Positions 42,503-53,773 of a stretch of DNA of 64,000 nt are shown piece after piece. Within the stretch, counting starts at the first letter, position 1, and each line of letters opens with the position of its first letter. Source of the DNA: Euphorbia lathyris. Taxonomy: Eukaryota; Streptophyta; Magnoliopsida; Malpighiales; Euphorbiaceae. The stretch spans positions 20,315,001-20,379,000 of the forward strand of contig NC_088914.1 in NCBI RefSeq assembly GCF_963576675.1, given 5' to 3'. Under the pieces are notes generated by a model. The model made no database searches. It saw only the letters and a program-made list of their open reading frames with translations, and had not been told where the DNA came from. A program made the position numbers and the translations under genes.

Positions 42503-44482
42503 CTACTCCTCGGCATTCAAATCTAACATCATAATCTCCTCGACGAAGCAGTTTGCCTTTCCTTTGCCCCAGTCGGCAACATCATTGAAGATCTCAAAAC
42601 CTGGCAGAATCTTTCCTTCGGTGCTAGTCCATGACTCGGGAGTCCCTGAATAAGCCTTTCCGTGCCCCTCATTCACAAAATACTTCTTTAGGCCCACTTT
42701 TCCTTCACCTCCTGTGTTGGACGGACCTCCCAGCTCATATCCTAAACCCCTCCGGGTTTTCTGGCTCTTGAAATCCGGAAATTCTGGCAACCCTTGATGG
42801 TGTGCTCCCAAGCCCATACCGGGGATGAAACCCCCCTTCATCATCTTCACCACATCGGTGGTCATGCTAGACTCGTAAATCCCAGAAACTTGGAATCCGG
42901 AGAAAAGCTGAGGCTCAATTCCCAATGCCGCCACCGAGCTCAATTTTTCTGCTCTGATCGTCACTATCTCCTCCCCGAAGGGGAATTTGATCATTTGGTG
43001 GAGCGTGGAGGGCACACCTCCTAACTTGTGGAACCATGGGCATCCCAACAATACAGCAAAGGTTACCGGGATATCCAGCACCGTGAACTCTGTTTCTTCT
43101 TCATGCGGCCCCACTTTCAGCTTGGCCTTAAAAACTCCTTCGATGTGCCTACAGCTATCATCATAAGCCCTGATCACAGTTTCCGAGGCCGTCAGGTCTC
43201 CTCTTTCTACTCCCAATTTAGACAAGAGTTTCAGCGGGCAAACATTAATGGCCGATCCATCATCGACCATCACACAGCTAGTCTTCTTCCCGTTAATCTC
43301 AGCTCGGATGTACAAAGGCTTGTTGTGAGCCTTCCCCTCTTCTGGGAGATCCTCGTCAGTAAACGTGATTTCGGTTTTCTTTCGAGCCATAATTTCCCCC
43401 ACTAACGCTGCCGGCTCAGTACCGGTAGAAATAACCAAATTCTGCAGTTCTTTCATCAGATTTTCACGGTGGTACCTGGAATGGCATAGGACTTCCCACA
43501 CCGTGGACTTAGCTTGTGTTTTCTTCAACTGCTCGAGGACTTGGTCATCTGGCTTGGGAGCCGATCCTTCTCCTATCTCAGTGTCCACCATAGGTGCCTT
43601 TCCCTCGGCCACTCGACCTGATCTTGTCATGACGGCGATTTCCGGCTCATCATCAGATTCATCCCAGATATTGATAGGAATCCTCCGATTAGCATCCTCT
43701 TCGTCCGAAGAACTTTCCCAAATGTCTACAATCATTAGATCCATTACGTGAGGGACGTTCGGATTCAAATAGAAGGGATCCACTGATCCATACAAAGCCC
43801 AGCCTATCAAATCATCATAATCCCGGAGGGACACTCTACTCATCCTTCTTGCCGCCAATGGAATAGCGCCTCTCTGTATGCACATAAGCTGTACCTTATC
43901 ACTCATTGTTTCATGACACTGCTCATAGCGGTGCCTCCACCTCCTAACATAATCCACGAATGGTTCCTCGGGGAATTGCCTGATCCTATCCAGATCCTCC
44001 AGGGATCCCGTCCATGGAACATACATCTCATATCTCGCCACAAAAGCATCCCTAAGCGGTATCCAATGACCCATTTCCTCCTCTGATAGGCCTTGGTGCC
44101 ACAACAAGGCTTCTCCCATGAGGGTTCCCGGGAAATGTTCATGTAATTCACATTGAGGGAACCCGGCGTCGTACATATGGTTGCGGAATATCCTCGCATG
44201 CTCAATAGGATCACGGTATCCCCCATACCTAGGCATTGCCAACACTGCCTCGGGTGTTTCATAAGACGGCGAGTCCGGGGTTTGCTCCGCCAGCATCCAT
44301 ATCGTATACTCTTTGATAAACCTCTTCGTCATTGCCGCCCAATCGGTCTTGACATGCATCGGAAGTGACATATACCACATTAACGTCTCACCCATCAGCG
44401 AATTACAGAACAAGCCGGTGATCTCTCTTTCATTAAAACCCAAAGGCCCCATGGCCGATAAGTAGAAGTGAAGATGTTCCAT
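42503..44482 (-). pseudogene. Ogre/Tat gag (second half), protease and G-patch-like segment
   Basis: A 659-codon frame, the same frame as the upstream gag and downstream pol. Residues 1-60 complete one capsid-like module (KDPMEHLHFYLSAMG just before and at the start; 'GETLMWYMSLP'). Residues 84-230 are another, complete, module ('YGGYRDPIEHARIFRNHM', 'LMGEALLWHQGLS', 'FVDYVRRWRHRYEQC'). About 240-390 is an acidic linker. The retropepsin spans about 390-510 with the active site VDDGSA at 406-411. Residues about 540-585 ('MMKGGFIPGMGLGAHHQG', 'TRRGLGYELG') resemble a G-patch. A TAG at 42503-42505 separates it from pol; this could be natural or mutational. Protease would cleave the polyprotein in particles. 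Confidence 0.85.
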
Positions 44483-44581
44483 CGGATCCTTGTTGCCGTT
44501 ATACTTACTGACCCTCGGTAACGGGCGCTTGATAGGTCCAATTTACATCGCAAAGCGCTCTGCGGTCCCGTCCTTAGCTCT

Positions 44582-46399
44582 CTAGTACTTTTCTAGGAAT
44601 AAATCTGACAATCGCTCCCAATCATGCTTACAAGAGTCGGGTAACGAGTGGAACCACCCCAAAGGCTCGCCTATTAGCGAATGGTGGAACCACTGAGCAA
44701 TCTCGTCCACTCCGAAGGATTCAACAAACATATCGTGCATATATTCATGCAAGTGCACATCGGGATCCTCTCCACCACTAAACAGTCCCAATTCTGGCAC
44801 AATAGTCCGAGATGGCCCTTTCCTAGTCTCTTCGGCACTATCTTCATCATACGGTGCTCCACCGTCCAAACCTTCATCCATCGGTTCACCTTCCTGTTCT
44901 TCGCCAAGGAATGACACATATAGACCATTTCCAACATTTCTCTTTTCGTCAAAGCCCAACAACTCCTCTTCATTTTCCTCGAAGGATTCCATCACTACAC
45001 TTTCTTTCAGACCGACTCCGATTATGCTCACCCTATGATTAGGTAATGGATTACGCCTAGTGGAAGGGTTTGCTGACGAAGGATCAGCTATCTTCTTCTC
45101 CTCAATCAAATCTTGGATCTCGTACTTCAACCTCTCACAGTTCTCAATAGTATGCCCATAACTGGTGTGGAATTCGCAGTATCCCCTAGCTTGTATCTGT
45201 GGAGAAGGTGGAGCTTTGTTATAAGGAGTAAGAGCTTTCAGCAACCCATTTTTCTGCAATCGTTCGAAGACTTTTGCGTAGGTCTGATCAAATTTGGCGA
45301 ACTGCCTCTTTTCGATAGCATTAAGATCAAGCACTTTCACTGCTGCAGATTCTGCACTCGCACTTGGCCCTCCGGCACTATATCCCGACTTCGTCCACTT
45401 GGTATACGCCTTTTTCGGTTCTCCATCCCCCTCAACTGTCAAGGTGCAGCTATACATTTGGTTGAAATCGGTAAAAGGCATGTACCGCAGCTCATTCTTA
45501 ATATACGGCAATGTGTTACCGACTACCATTCGGATCTGATCCTGCTCAAGCGGCTTCTGCTTCATAACCGCGGCCTTGGCCCTCCATCTTCTCACAAAAT
45601 CGGAGAAAGATTCCCCAGTCTGCTGCTTAGTGCTCTCAAGCTCCTTCAAAGTGACCTCAAGCATGGTGTTGAAGCTATACTGTGCGATGAATGACTTCGC
45701 TAACTCTTTCCAATCCCTCTTCGTCACCATTGGCAATGCATGAAACCATGTGAGGGCAGCCCCCTCCAGATAAGTGTTAAACAGCCCCAGGACTTGATCC
45801 TCAGTCAGGATCGTGTGCTTCATCACAGCAACATACTGATTCATGTGGGCAGTGGGATCTCCAGTTCCATCGAACTTTTTCATGTCAGGGAGCCAGAATT
45901 TCAAAGGCAAAGCCGTTGCCGATAAACAATTCTTCAAGTTATAAAAGTCCTGACTCCCGGAACTTCCCCCACGTAGATCCTGCACCTCCTGAGTGATGTG
46001 TTGCTTCCACTCCTCCTCCTTAGCTTTCTCTTTCTCCAGCTGCTTTCGGATATAATCCTGGTAGTCATCCTCATTCCCAAAGCGAGGACCATCGTTCACC
46101 TCATTCTCAGCGTGCTTACTGCCACTTTTGTCATCTTTCATGGCCAACTTAGCTATCTGGGCCACTATCGCGGCTAACTGCTCATTAATGTTGTTCACAG
46201 AGTTTTCCAATCCGGCCACCTTTTCGTCGGTCGCAGACATGCTGACAGAAGAATGAGTATGTCCGGATGAAGATGAATCAGAAGCCACAATTGCCGATTC
46301 AAAACTGTCAATCTGTAGCTGACCAAACTGCCTGACTAGCCGACTGCTCTCTCGGTACCACAACCGCTTAATGATGACGTCTGCGTGAACGGTATCCAT
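44582..46399 (-). pseudogene. Ogre/Tat gag (first half) with two capsid-like modules and zinc knuckle
   Basis: A 605-codon frame starting at 46399. The N-terminus includes a predicted coiled-coil-like stretch (about 55-145, Glu/Lys rich). A full Retrotrans_gag-like module lies at about 168-330 ('KKFDGTGDPTAHMNQYV', 'LEGAALTWFHALP', 'FSDFVRRWRAKAAVM'). Next is a zinc-knuckle-like C408-H411-H416-C421 motif, as found in Tat-type Gag. An acidic linker follows. Residues 534-605 begin a further capsid-like module ('SGGEDPDVHLHEYMHDM', 'LIGEPLGWFHSLPDSC'). The TAG at 44582-44584 sits right at the end of this module, and another in-frame TAA lies at 44525-44527; both are in frame with the next segment. 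The start is the first Met of the frame after the leader. Confidence 0.88.
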
Positions 46400-48312
46400 T
46401 AGTATGTATGCATGATTTTATATGCATGATTCGTGGTGTGTGCGTTTATTATTTACGGATATATAAGATAAGAAGAACAAACGTTAGTCTAATTACACGT
46501 ATCACAGCATCTCTCTTCCACCCTTATTCCTCCACCCACTCGATGGTCCAAGTCTCTTTCCTAGGATTTTGGTTTGGGGCTCACATTACGGTCCAAGGGA
46601 CGCGTGATGCCGTCGATTATTGCGGAAAAGTAAATCATTCATCAGACAATACAATTCGTTTTAACATATCAGCGTTTAGTGACTAAGATATCGACCAAAT
46701 GGATTGTCCTGTCGGAATAACCCGTCTTTTGTCATTTTACGAGACGCAGTAATTCGGGTTTTGACTCCCTTCGAGCGCGTCTCGGATTTTAGACGTGGTA
46801 CGAGTTATTCTTTCAGTCCAATCGTTCGTTATTGACAATGACTCGTTCCCTTTTATTCGCGTGGGTTCGTGTCTCGATTTTTGGATTACGACGGGATCTT
46901 TTGGATCTATCGAGAGACGTAACCACGTGTTCATTCAGTGATGAAAACACTTTTTATTTTAAGGAACGGACTCATCGCGTAACGTGTTTGTTTTTAGCGT
47001 TAAGAATCCGTTTGCTCATTTTGGCTACGTAAAAAGACGGTGAGTCTTATTTGAGCGCACGGTAATCTTTCGGCTAGCAACAACTCTTTATTCCTTCCAA
47101 TCTACGGGATATATCACCTTAGCATGGTTATAGAAAATCAACGTTTCGTTGAATCATATGTTTATTCGAAGCAGGGATATCACCATTCTTTTTCAGTTAG
47201 GCACGAGTTTAAGCAAACGTGCATATCGGGCCATATTTCTTGTAGTTTTGGTAACGGTCGAAATGATCGAGTCGTTAGTCAAACCCACAGTCTCGTCCAT
47301 ATGGCGCAATTAGGCGGTTTAGCTTAATTCGGCTTTGTGATTTTAAACGGCATACATACCGGCTCGAGACACGTATTCAACGGTATTGGTTCATTTTCTT
47401 TAACTACCCTTGGGATGGGTATACATCGTAGATACAGAATGACTTTGGTCGTTTGTCTATCTTTGCTTTTCTTTTATTTTCTTAGTCACTTTTGCGGACA
47501 CGTCCATTTCTCTTAAGAACGACACAAGGCATAACATAAGAGCTCGTCTTTTATTCAGAAGGGACGGGCCACGTTTGCGAAACTCTTTACGTTACAACGG
47601 GGTCATTTGAAACAGAAACGTTCTTCGTTTTCGTTTTGTCATAATCTCGCTTTATCCCAACCTATTTAAAGAATGTGAATAACGGCTACTGTTAATATAA
47701 TCTTTTGAATCGAGATATAACTATCCTTAATACCAAACCGATTCATACTAATACGTGCTTACGTCATAACGCATTTCCTGAACATGTGCCTTCTTTGGGA
47801 CACGGAAAGGGACCAGGCGGGTCGTACAAGTTCATTCATACGAGATGACTAAGTCGTCTTTAGTTCGAATCGTTTCGATGTTTTGGGGTAGTTTGTATAT
47901 CGGTTTAAGAGTATATATTAACGTATCGTTTCATTTTCTTTACATATTTTAGGATTAGACACGTATCATGACAATTTGAAAACACGAACTGATTCATTTA
48001 TCACATCAAAAATGGTAACGGGTAATCCTATGGCAACTTCTAAGGCTACTATATGCTGACACGGCTGATCGCGGGACCTCAGAGGACCGCACAAATTCGC
48101 CCCTAACGAATGGATGGGGACCCTTTGGCGCCTTATTGTAAGGGGGAACTTACACTAGCCTCTTTCGAGCGACGAATGGACTCTCGTTAGAGGTTTCGCG
48201 GAAATTACCCAAAAGGTTTGCAATAATGCTTATGAATGCATACGAAAAGAAATAATACGATTCGTCCCCGTTAAGGGCTTAATACACGCCTTCCGAAATC
48301 AAATTTCTCGCT
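46400..48312 (-). other. Leader of the Ogre/Tat element
   Basis: About 1.9 kb between the PBS and gag. No long or conserved frame is found on either strand; I see no gene. Confidence 0.65.
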
Positions 48313-48330
48313 TCCCCAGCAGAGTCGCCA
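48313..48330 (-). other. Primer binding site (tRNA-Arg-like) of the Ogre/Tat element
   Basis: The minus strand reads TGGCGACTCTGCTGGGGA, two bases inside the 5' LTR. This is the PBS style described for Ogre elements (tRNA-Arg). The tRNA assignment is from family knowledge, not checked here. Confidence 0.75.
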
Positions 48331-49631
48331 CTTGTTAGACGAGGTGCCGCGGCCTAATCTCCCGGGCGGACCGGGGGGTGGACACCTCATGGCGACGTAA
48401 GCGGTGATTGGCGCCGAAAGCAACCAATCGTGGAATCAAGCTGCTCGGCAGGACCGGAGCTCGGAGTATGGAAGAGTCGCCACCCAAGAATGGGAAAATG
48501 AACACCGATCCCTTGCGGGAGACCGGTGAGGGTTCGGAAAACTTAGGTACGAGCCGAGAAGGCTAGCTCCTTTCCGGAGAAAGGCTACTAGGCACCCCGA
48601 CATCGCCCGGTTATGAACCACCGGCCTCCTACTCAGTGTGTTAGGCGATAACGGACTAATCGCATATTTCTTTAAGTTTAAAATTCATTTGAAACCTTTT
48701 CTTTCTCGTTTTGAAAACCGTTTTGAGCATATATTATTGAAAGCCACTTTGGTAAAGAATCACCCATTTACATTGATGCTAAGTATAAAAGAGAGAGGGG
48801 GAGAAGGAAGAATTGATTTATTTACAGTGTGTCTTATGCCTCGATTCGTATGTTAACTCTACACTAAACTCACTCCCCGAAAACGAGTTTATTTACATGG
48901 TTCGTACCTTAATCGCCGTTGGAACGATTTAGGTACGTTTCAAAACCCCGTTAATTTATATGGCATCTACTCGAATCGCCGTTGGAACGACTCGAGCGTT
49001 TGAAGACGTGGAATAAAGAATTTTAACCCAAAAACGTGGTTAGGCATACAAGTCAATTTATTTTGTACAAATCATTTAAGGAAACGATTCAAAACTTTAT
49101 TATTTACAATAAAAACGATTTTAATTACAAGGTTCGCCTAATCCGTCGTTGGAACAGATTAAGGTTTCAACATGTGATATTTTGGAAATAGTTTAAAAAG
49201 GTCAAGAAAAACGTTATTTACACTTTAAGAATGTCTAGAAAACTTAAGTTTAAATAAACAAATTAAAGTCTATTTTTGTGATTTTATTTTCCCTTTTTTC
49301 ACTCAATTAATCCTTACTTGAATATAATTACAACAACTAACAAATTAAATTCAACTTCACCCAACCAAACATGTTTAAAGAATATATACCTATAGGAAAT
49401 CCAAATGGAGAATGAATATACATATTTATACATATATGTAAGAATAGTAAAAATGGTAATAATATATATATAGATTAAATGTAGGATAAGGAAAGTAGTA
49501 ATACATATAATACCTTTTTATCCTAATTACAACTATGTAAAAATAAGGAAGACTATAAAAACTAAAAATAACATTTAATTTCCAAAATAGTTTTACCCTA
49601 TGATAGCTAATATAATTCAAATGCCAAGGAA

Positions 49632-49634
<3 letters not shown>

Positions 49635-49688
<54 letters not shown>
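49635..49688. repeat. (TA)n microsatellite in the Ogre 5' LTR
   Basis: About 27 TA units; the matching site in the other LTR (near 32933-32950) has only a short interrupted run. Confidence 0.95.
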
Positions 49689-49689
<1 letters not shown>

Positions 49690-50609
49690 TACTTTATAAC
49701 ATTAAATCCAAACGAATTAAATTTCAACATGAAATAAATAAATATATAGTACATAATAAATAGTTATAGGATTAAAAAATAATTTTTATAAACATATTAC
49801 ACAATAATATACATATATATACAAGTAGAAATGTCAAAAAGTGGGGAAAGGAGGGTAAAAATGGTGATTTTCGGTTTCCAGCAGATTACCGACGGAAAAT
49901 CCGTCGCCAATCTGCTGTTAGTGACAGAAAAGGTAGAATTACAACAGCACTCCAAAACTTTCCAGATTCGTTCAAAAGCTTTAAATTAAATCTAATTCGA
50001 TCGTTTGGGATCTCCGAACTACCAAAAATGGATCATAGTCTATAACGGAGTTTCCTAAAACGACGTTTTTATTTTAAAACGTTATTCAGAATTATCTTTT
50101 CCAAACTTATGATTACAACGTTTTTAATACCCGAACTACCTTTTAATCGGATCACGGCTCGTATTGGGATATTAAAACGAGGTTTTTTATTTTAAAACAA
50201 AACCGAATTTTTATTTAACACGGGATAAAAATAAATACGAAGAACTAAATAAAACGTGATAAATAAATGAATAACTAAATAAATAAAATTATAACATAAA
50301 AATAAATAAAGAAAATAAAATAAATGAAATAAATAAAACGAGTCTAGTCCTCGAATAATACCTCAAGTTCGGTATTGACGGTTGAAGTCGGTTGATTCCA
50401 CGAATCGTGCTTTTCCAGTGTTTTTTGTGTTTTTGGTAAAATTTTAACTTTTAGGAAATTTGGAATTTTTAGGAAAAAAAATATTTTTTCCCAAAAAAAA
50501 GATTTTCGCTCTCTAAAAATGTTTAGAGTGAGAAGCTCCTCCCAAAAGTCCTCCCCTCAAATGCATGGGGATCCGTGCCTTATATAGGCAAACGGATCCC
50601 CGGAACTTT

Positions 50610-50960
50610 GGGCGACGCCTGAGTAAAATTGGGCGTCGCCCAAAGGGGGTTGGGCGATCGCCCACCCTGGTTGGGCGAACGCCCAACCTATGTTGGGCGA
50701 ACGTCCAACTTTTGTTGGGCGAACGCCCAACAATTGTTGGGCGAACGCCCAACAGAGTTGGGCGAACGCCCAACCATCGTTGGGCGTTCGCCCAACCATC
50801 GTGGGCGTCCGCCCAACGTCGTTGGGCGCCTTCCCAGCAGCCGTCGGGCGCTCGCCCAACGGCTGTCGGGGGTGCGTGCCCGACGGCCGTTGGGCGTCCC
50901 GCGCGCGCCGAGCGCACGCCCTGTGCTGCCGGACGTGCGTCCGACTGTCGTCGGACACAC
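50610..50960. repeat. Array of GC-rich inverted words in the Ogre 5' LTR (about 12 units)
   Basis: The same TTGGGCG-nn-CGCCCAA hairpin units as in the 3' LTR, with about three more central copies. Unit variants keep pairing (ttgggcgaacgcccaa, ttgggcgttcgcccaa, ttgggcgatcgcccac). Confidence 0.9.
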
Positions 50961-51149
50961 ATCGGCTGCCGCTAGGTGCTCGCTCTATGTCGCGGAGCGT
51001 CCACGAGCCATTCACTCAACGACCGCGATTCTCGTTGACTCACCGTTTTATTATTATACGTTTTTCTCTTTCAAAATTTTCCCGGAACCAACCGCTTCGA
51101 CCGCTTTGTTAAAGGTTTTCGTCACAGGTCCTCCGACTCGGTGTCTACA

Positions 51150-51876
51150 ACGCCCCGCGTAAGGTGGTCTATGCCCCGCGTAAGTGCCCATTCCGTCAGA
51201 AATCTCCTGCATGTGGACCAATTCGTTGTCTTGTTGTCTCAAGCACGCCCTGTGTAGCTAAAGTACGCCCCGTGTGTTTGAGTCTCTGAAGTTTTATTGC
51301 TTGAATTGGGGCTTTTGCGCCGTGCGTAACTGAAGTACGCCCCGCGTAAAAGAGTCTCTGAGTTTTTATAATTGAAGAATTGCCTAGTACGCCTCGCGTG
51401 TATGGTTATACGCCCCGCGTACGCAGAGTTGACTCAGGGAGACAGTGCAGTCTGACTTTCAGGATTAGGCCAATTATTGCCGACATGTGTCATACGCCCC
51501 GCATAGGGTGGCATACGCCCTGCGTATGCTGAGTCAATTCCACATGGCTCCTGTGGATAAGGCAATTATTGCTGACACATGTTTCACGTCCCGCGTAAAG
51601 GATTATATGCCCCGCGTAAAGGATTATACGCCCCGCGTATTTGAGTAGATTTTTGCTCCTTGCTCGTACCTGAAATACAAATCTTGCGAGCCGAGTTAGC
51701 TTGACGTTTTTATTTCCTAAACTAATCAAAAGCATGGAAAATTAACATAAAGTACGAGATTTATTTTTATTTCTTTATTTTATTAAAACACTTTATTTTT
51801 GCAATTAAACTTATTTATTTTATCCAAAATCAACCCGTAAATCACGCTAAAAGATAGGGGTAAAATACCCTTATCA
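51150..51876 (-). repeat. Athila-like 3' LTR, proximal part
   Basis: On the minus strand the LTR starts TGATAAGGG at 51876, right after the G-rich PPT, and runs to the Ogre insertion. It contains about ten copies of the word tacgccccgcgta and variants (51150-51650). Its continuation is at 30521-31630. Confidence 0.75.
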
Positions 51877-51889
51877 AACCTCCTCGGAC

Positions 51890-53340
51890 TTTAAAGTTTT
51901 ACTTGTCCTCAAGTAAAAGAAATCGAAAGACAAAGGATTGAGAAAATTAAGAAACAAACCGAAGGTTGGTTTTGCCAAGTGCATGATTTCAAAGTTATGG
52001 TTTTGTGCAAAGGTTTCGGTAAGTACCTGCGCAAACAATTGAGTACGAAACTTGTTTGAAACCTCCATGATCAAGATTTAATAGGCAATATTAACGGGGG
52101 TTGATTATCTTTTGAGAACCCGATAGTACCTCACCAAGGGATTTCCCTCTTACGCTCAATTTTAGGTGGGTCGGTGTTTTAGCACTCTTCTTTGCACTTA
52201 CTCGAGATCATGTTGAATTTGCATTTTCATCCGGGTTTTTCCTCCTAAAATATGGTTAAGCAACATTAAAAATGAACCCGGAGGGGGGTTGTAATGTGGG
52301 TGGCTTCTTTAGTGGTTAGTTTAAAGAAACTCGAGTTCAAAAATACCATTTTGTGATTGCACTGTATCATTGTTTATTTCGGCCTTGGCGAATTTTACAA
52401 AATATACTTCAAAATTGCTCGGGTGGAGCTTGAGAATGCCTTTTTATTTTTATTGTATCCTTTGTTTTGATAGAGGCACAAAAACAATATTTTGAGAACT
52501 TATGGTGCTCATTTGCTAAGGCCGTGACTTATTTTGGGTAATTTGGGTGCAACTTGATTATGTCGGTAATTGAACAAGAGGAAAAAAGGGGTAAATGTTA
52601 AGAAGGGTATTAACAAAAAAAGTTGGTTAATAGGCTCGAAGGGGTTTCCTAATGTTTAGTGAAAACGAGAAAAATAAATTAAGAAAAATTAGCCTAAGTG
52701 GGTTCGGTTTATCATCTATTGCCTTTTTACCAAAAATAAGTGTACTTAACCCGGTATTGAATGCAAATTCTATGAGTCGAGTGAAGTCAAAGCTCTCGAA
52801 AAATTGTGAAAGAATCGGAGTTCTCGTACGAACTCTTTTAGGCTCAAGAATACCTCACAAAGATTCGGGTTTAAATTGTGTACTATCAAGTCTTCGCTAA
52901 ATTCTCAACTATCCCGTTTTTATTGCCTTTTTAAAGTTTATTATGGAGATAACATTTGGGTTAAGACTCAATGTCTTAGTTTAGTACTAGCCTAAGTTTT
53001 GCACAAATTCCCTAATTTCAAAACCAAGACTAAAATTCCTTAATTAGGTCATCCCCTTGTGTCGACGTCTTTTATTTTTGATGACAAATAACGGAACTTT
53101 GATTAATTTCCGAAGGAGGGATAGCGTGTTGGGAAAAATTTGAAAGATTAAATAAAGTAGTTTAATTATTTTGTTGTTATTTTTATTTTTGTTTTTGCTA
53201 GTGCAAAACAAACGTTAAGTGCGGGGTTGCACGGCCCTCCGCGTTATTTAAAATGACGCCTATTCCAAGGGCGTCGCAAAAAGAGGTTAAAACAAAAACA
53301 AAAATAAAGTAAGGAAAGGAAAAGAAAACCCTTAGTGGTC
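51890..53340 (-). other. 3' non-coding region of the Athila-like element
   Basis: About 1.4 kb with no supported gene. Short open frames show no domain. It contains the conserved ACTTGAGGACAAGT-type inverted word at its PPT side. Confidence 0.6.
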
Positions 53341-53600
53341 AGGGGCCCTACGCGAGGCGTGCCCAGGGGGCGCCTCGCGTAGGGTAGCATTTTTAATGCG
53401 TTTTGAGTCAGAGACTCAAATACACGGGGCGTAATAGTGAGGGCGCCCCGCGTAAGGCGGTGTTTTTATTGTTGTTGGAGTCAGAGACTCAAATACGCGG
53501 GGCGCATGAACTGGGCGCCCCGCGTGTTTGAGTTTCTGGACTTTTTTTTCTTTAAGTATAAAAATGATGGGCACGCGGGGCGTACCATGGGGTACGCCCT
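53340..53600. repeat. Cluster of long GC-rich hairpins in the Athila 3' region
   Basis: Successive inverted pairs: ccctacgcgaggcg and cgcctcgcgtaggg (14-bp perfect stem, ~53347-53386); acacggggcgt and gcgccccgcgta (~53422-53454); acgcggggcgc and gcgccccgcgt (11-bp perfect stem, ~53500-53525); cacgcggggcgtacc and ggtacgccctgcgtg (one G-T mismatch, ~53573-53607). Confidence 0.9.
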
Positions 53601-53773
53601 GCGTGGTGTTATTCTAGACAAGAAAAACGAAAATAACGAAAGCACAAAACACAAACTGAACTTAACAATTTCAATTAAAAGAACATCCTACATTAAAAAC
53701 ATAAAAACAACATAGGAAATAATAAAAACAACATCAAAAAGAAAAGAAAACATGGAAAGAAAATGAAGGGAAA

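Larger units (their letters stand above)
31631..51149 (-). mobile_element. Ogre/Tat-lineage Ty3/Gypsy retrotransposon, complete, 19.5 kb
   Basis: Two ~2.7-2.8 kb LTRs (31631-34339 and 48333-51149) with TGTTAGAC...GTCTACA ends enclose a 14-kb interior, and the perfect 5-bp duplication acgcc flanks them (31626-31630 and 51150-51154). On the minus strand the order is 5' LTR, Arg-type PBS, ~1.9-kb leader, gag, protease, RT, RNase H, second RNase H, integrase, a 3' region with an antisense PMD gene and tandem repeats, PPT and 3' LTR. Large size, two RNase H domains, the PBS and extra ORFs after integrase point to the Tat/Ogre group of Ty3/Gypsy. The coding frame holds only stop mutations, no frameshifts, and the LTRs differ mostly by single bases, so it is a fairly young insertion into an Athila LTR. 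Confidence 0.93.
48333..51149 (-). repeat. 5' LTR of the Ogre/Tat element
   Basis: 2817 bp, about 108 bp longer than its partner, mainly because of an expanded (TA)n tract (49635-49688) and extra units in the GC-rich array (50610-50960). Otherwise it is closely similar throughout. It ends tgtctaca, followed by the target repeat acgcc. Confidence 0.95.

Noticed and set aside
39500..45694. Plus-strand frames of up to 193 codons within the Ogre gag-pol region
   Set aside because: Antisense shadows of a clearly recognisable minus-strand polyprotein.
50513..51162. Open frames of 90-177 codons across the Ogre 5' LTR array
   Set aside because: Same repeat artefact as in the other LTR.
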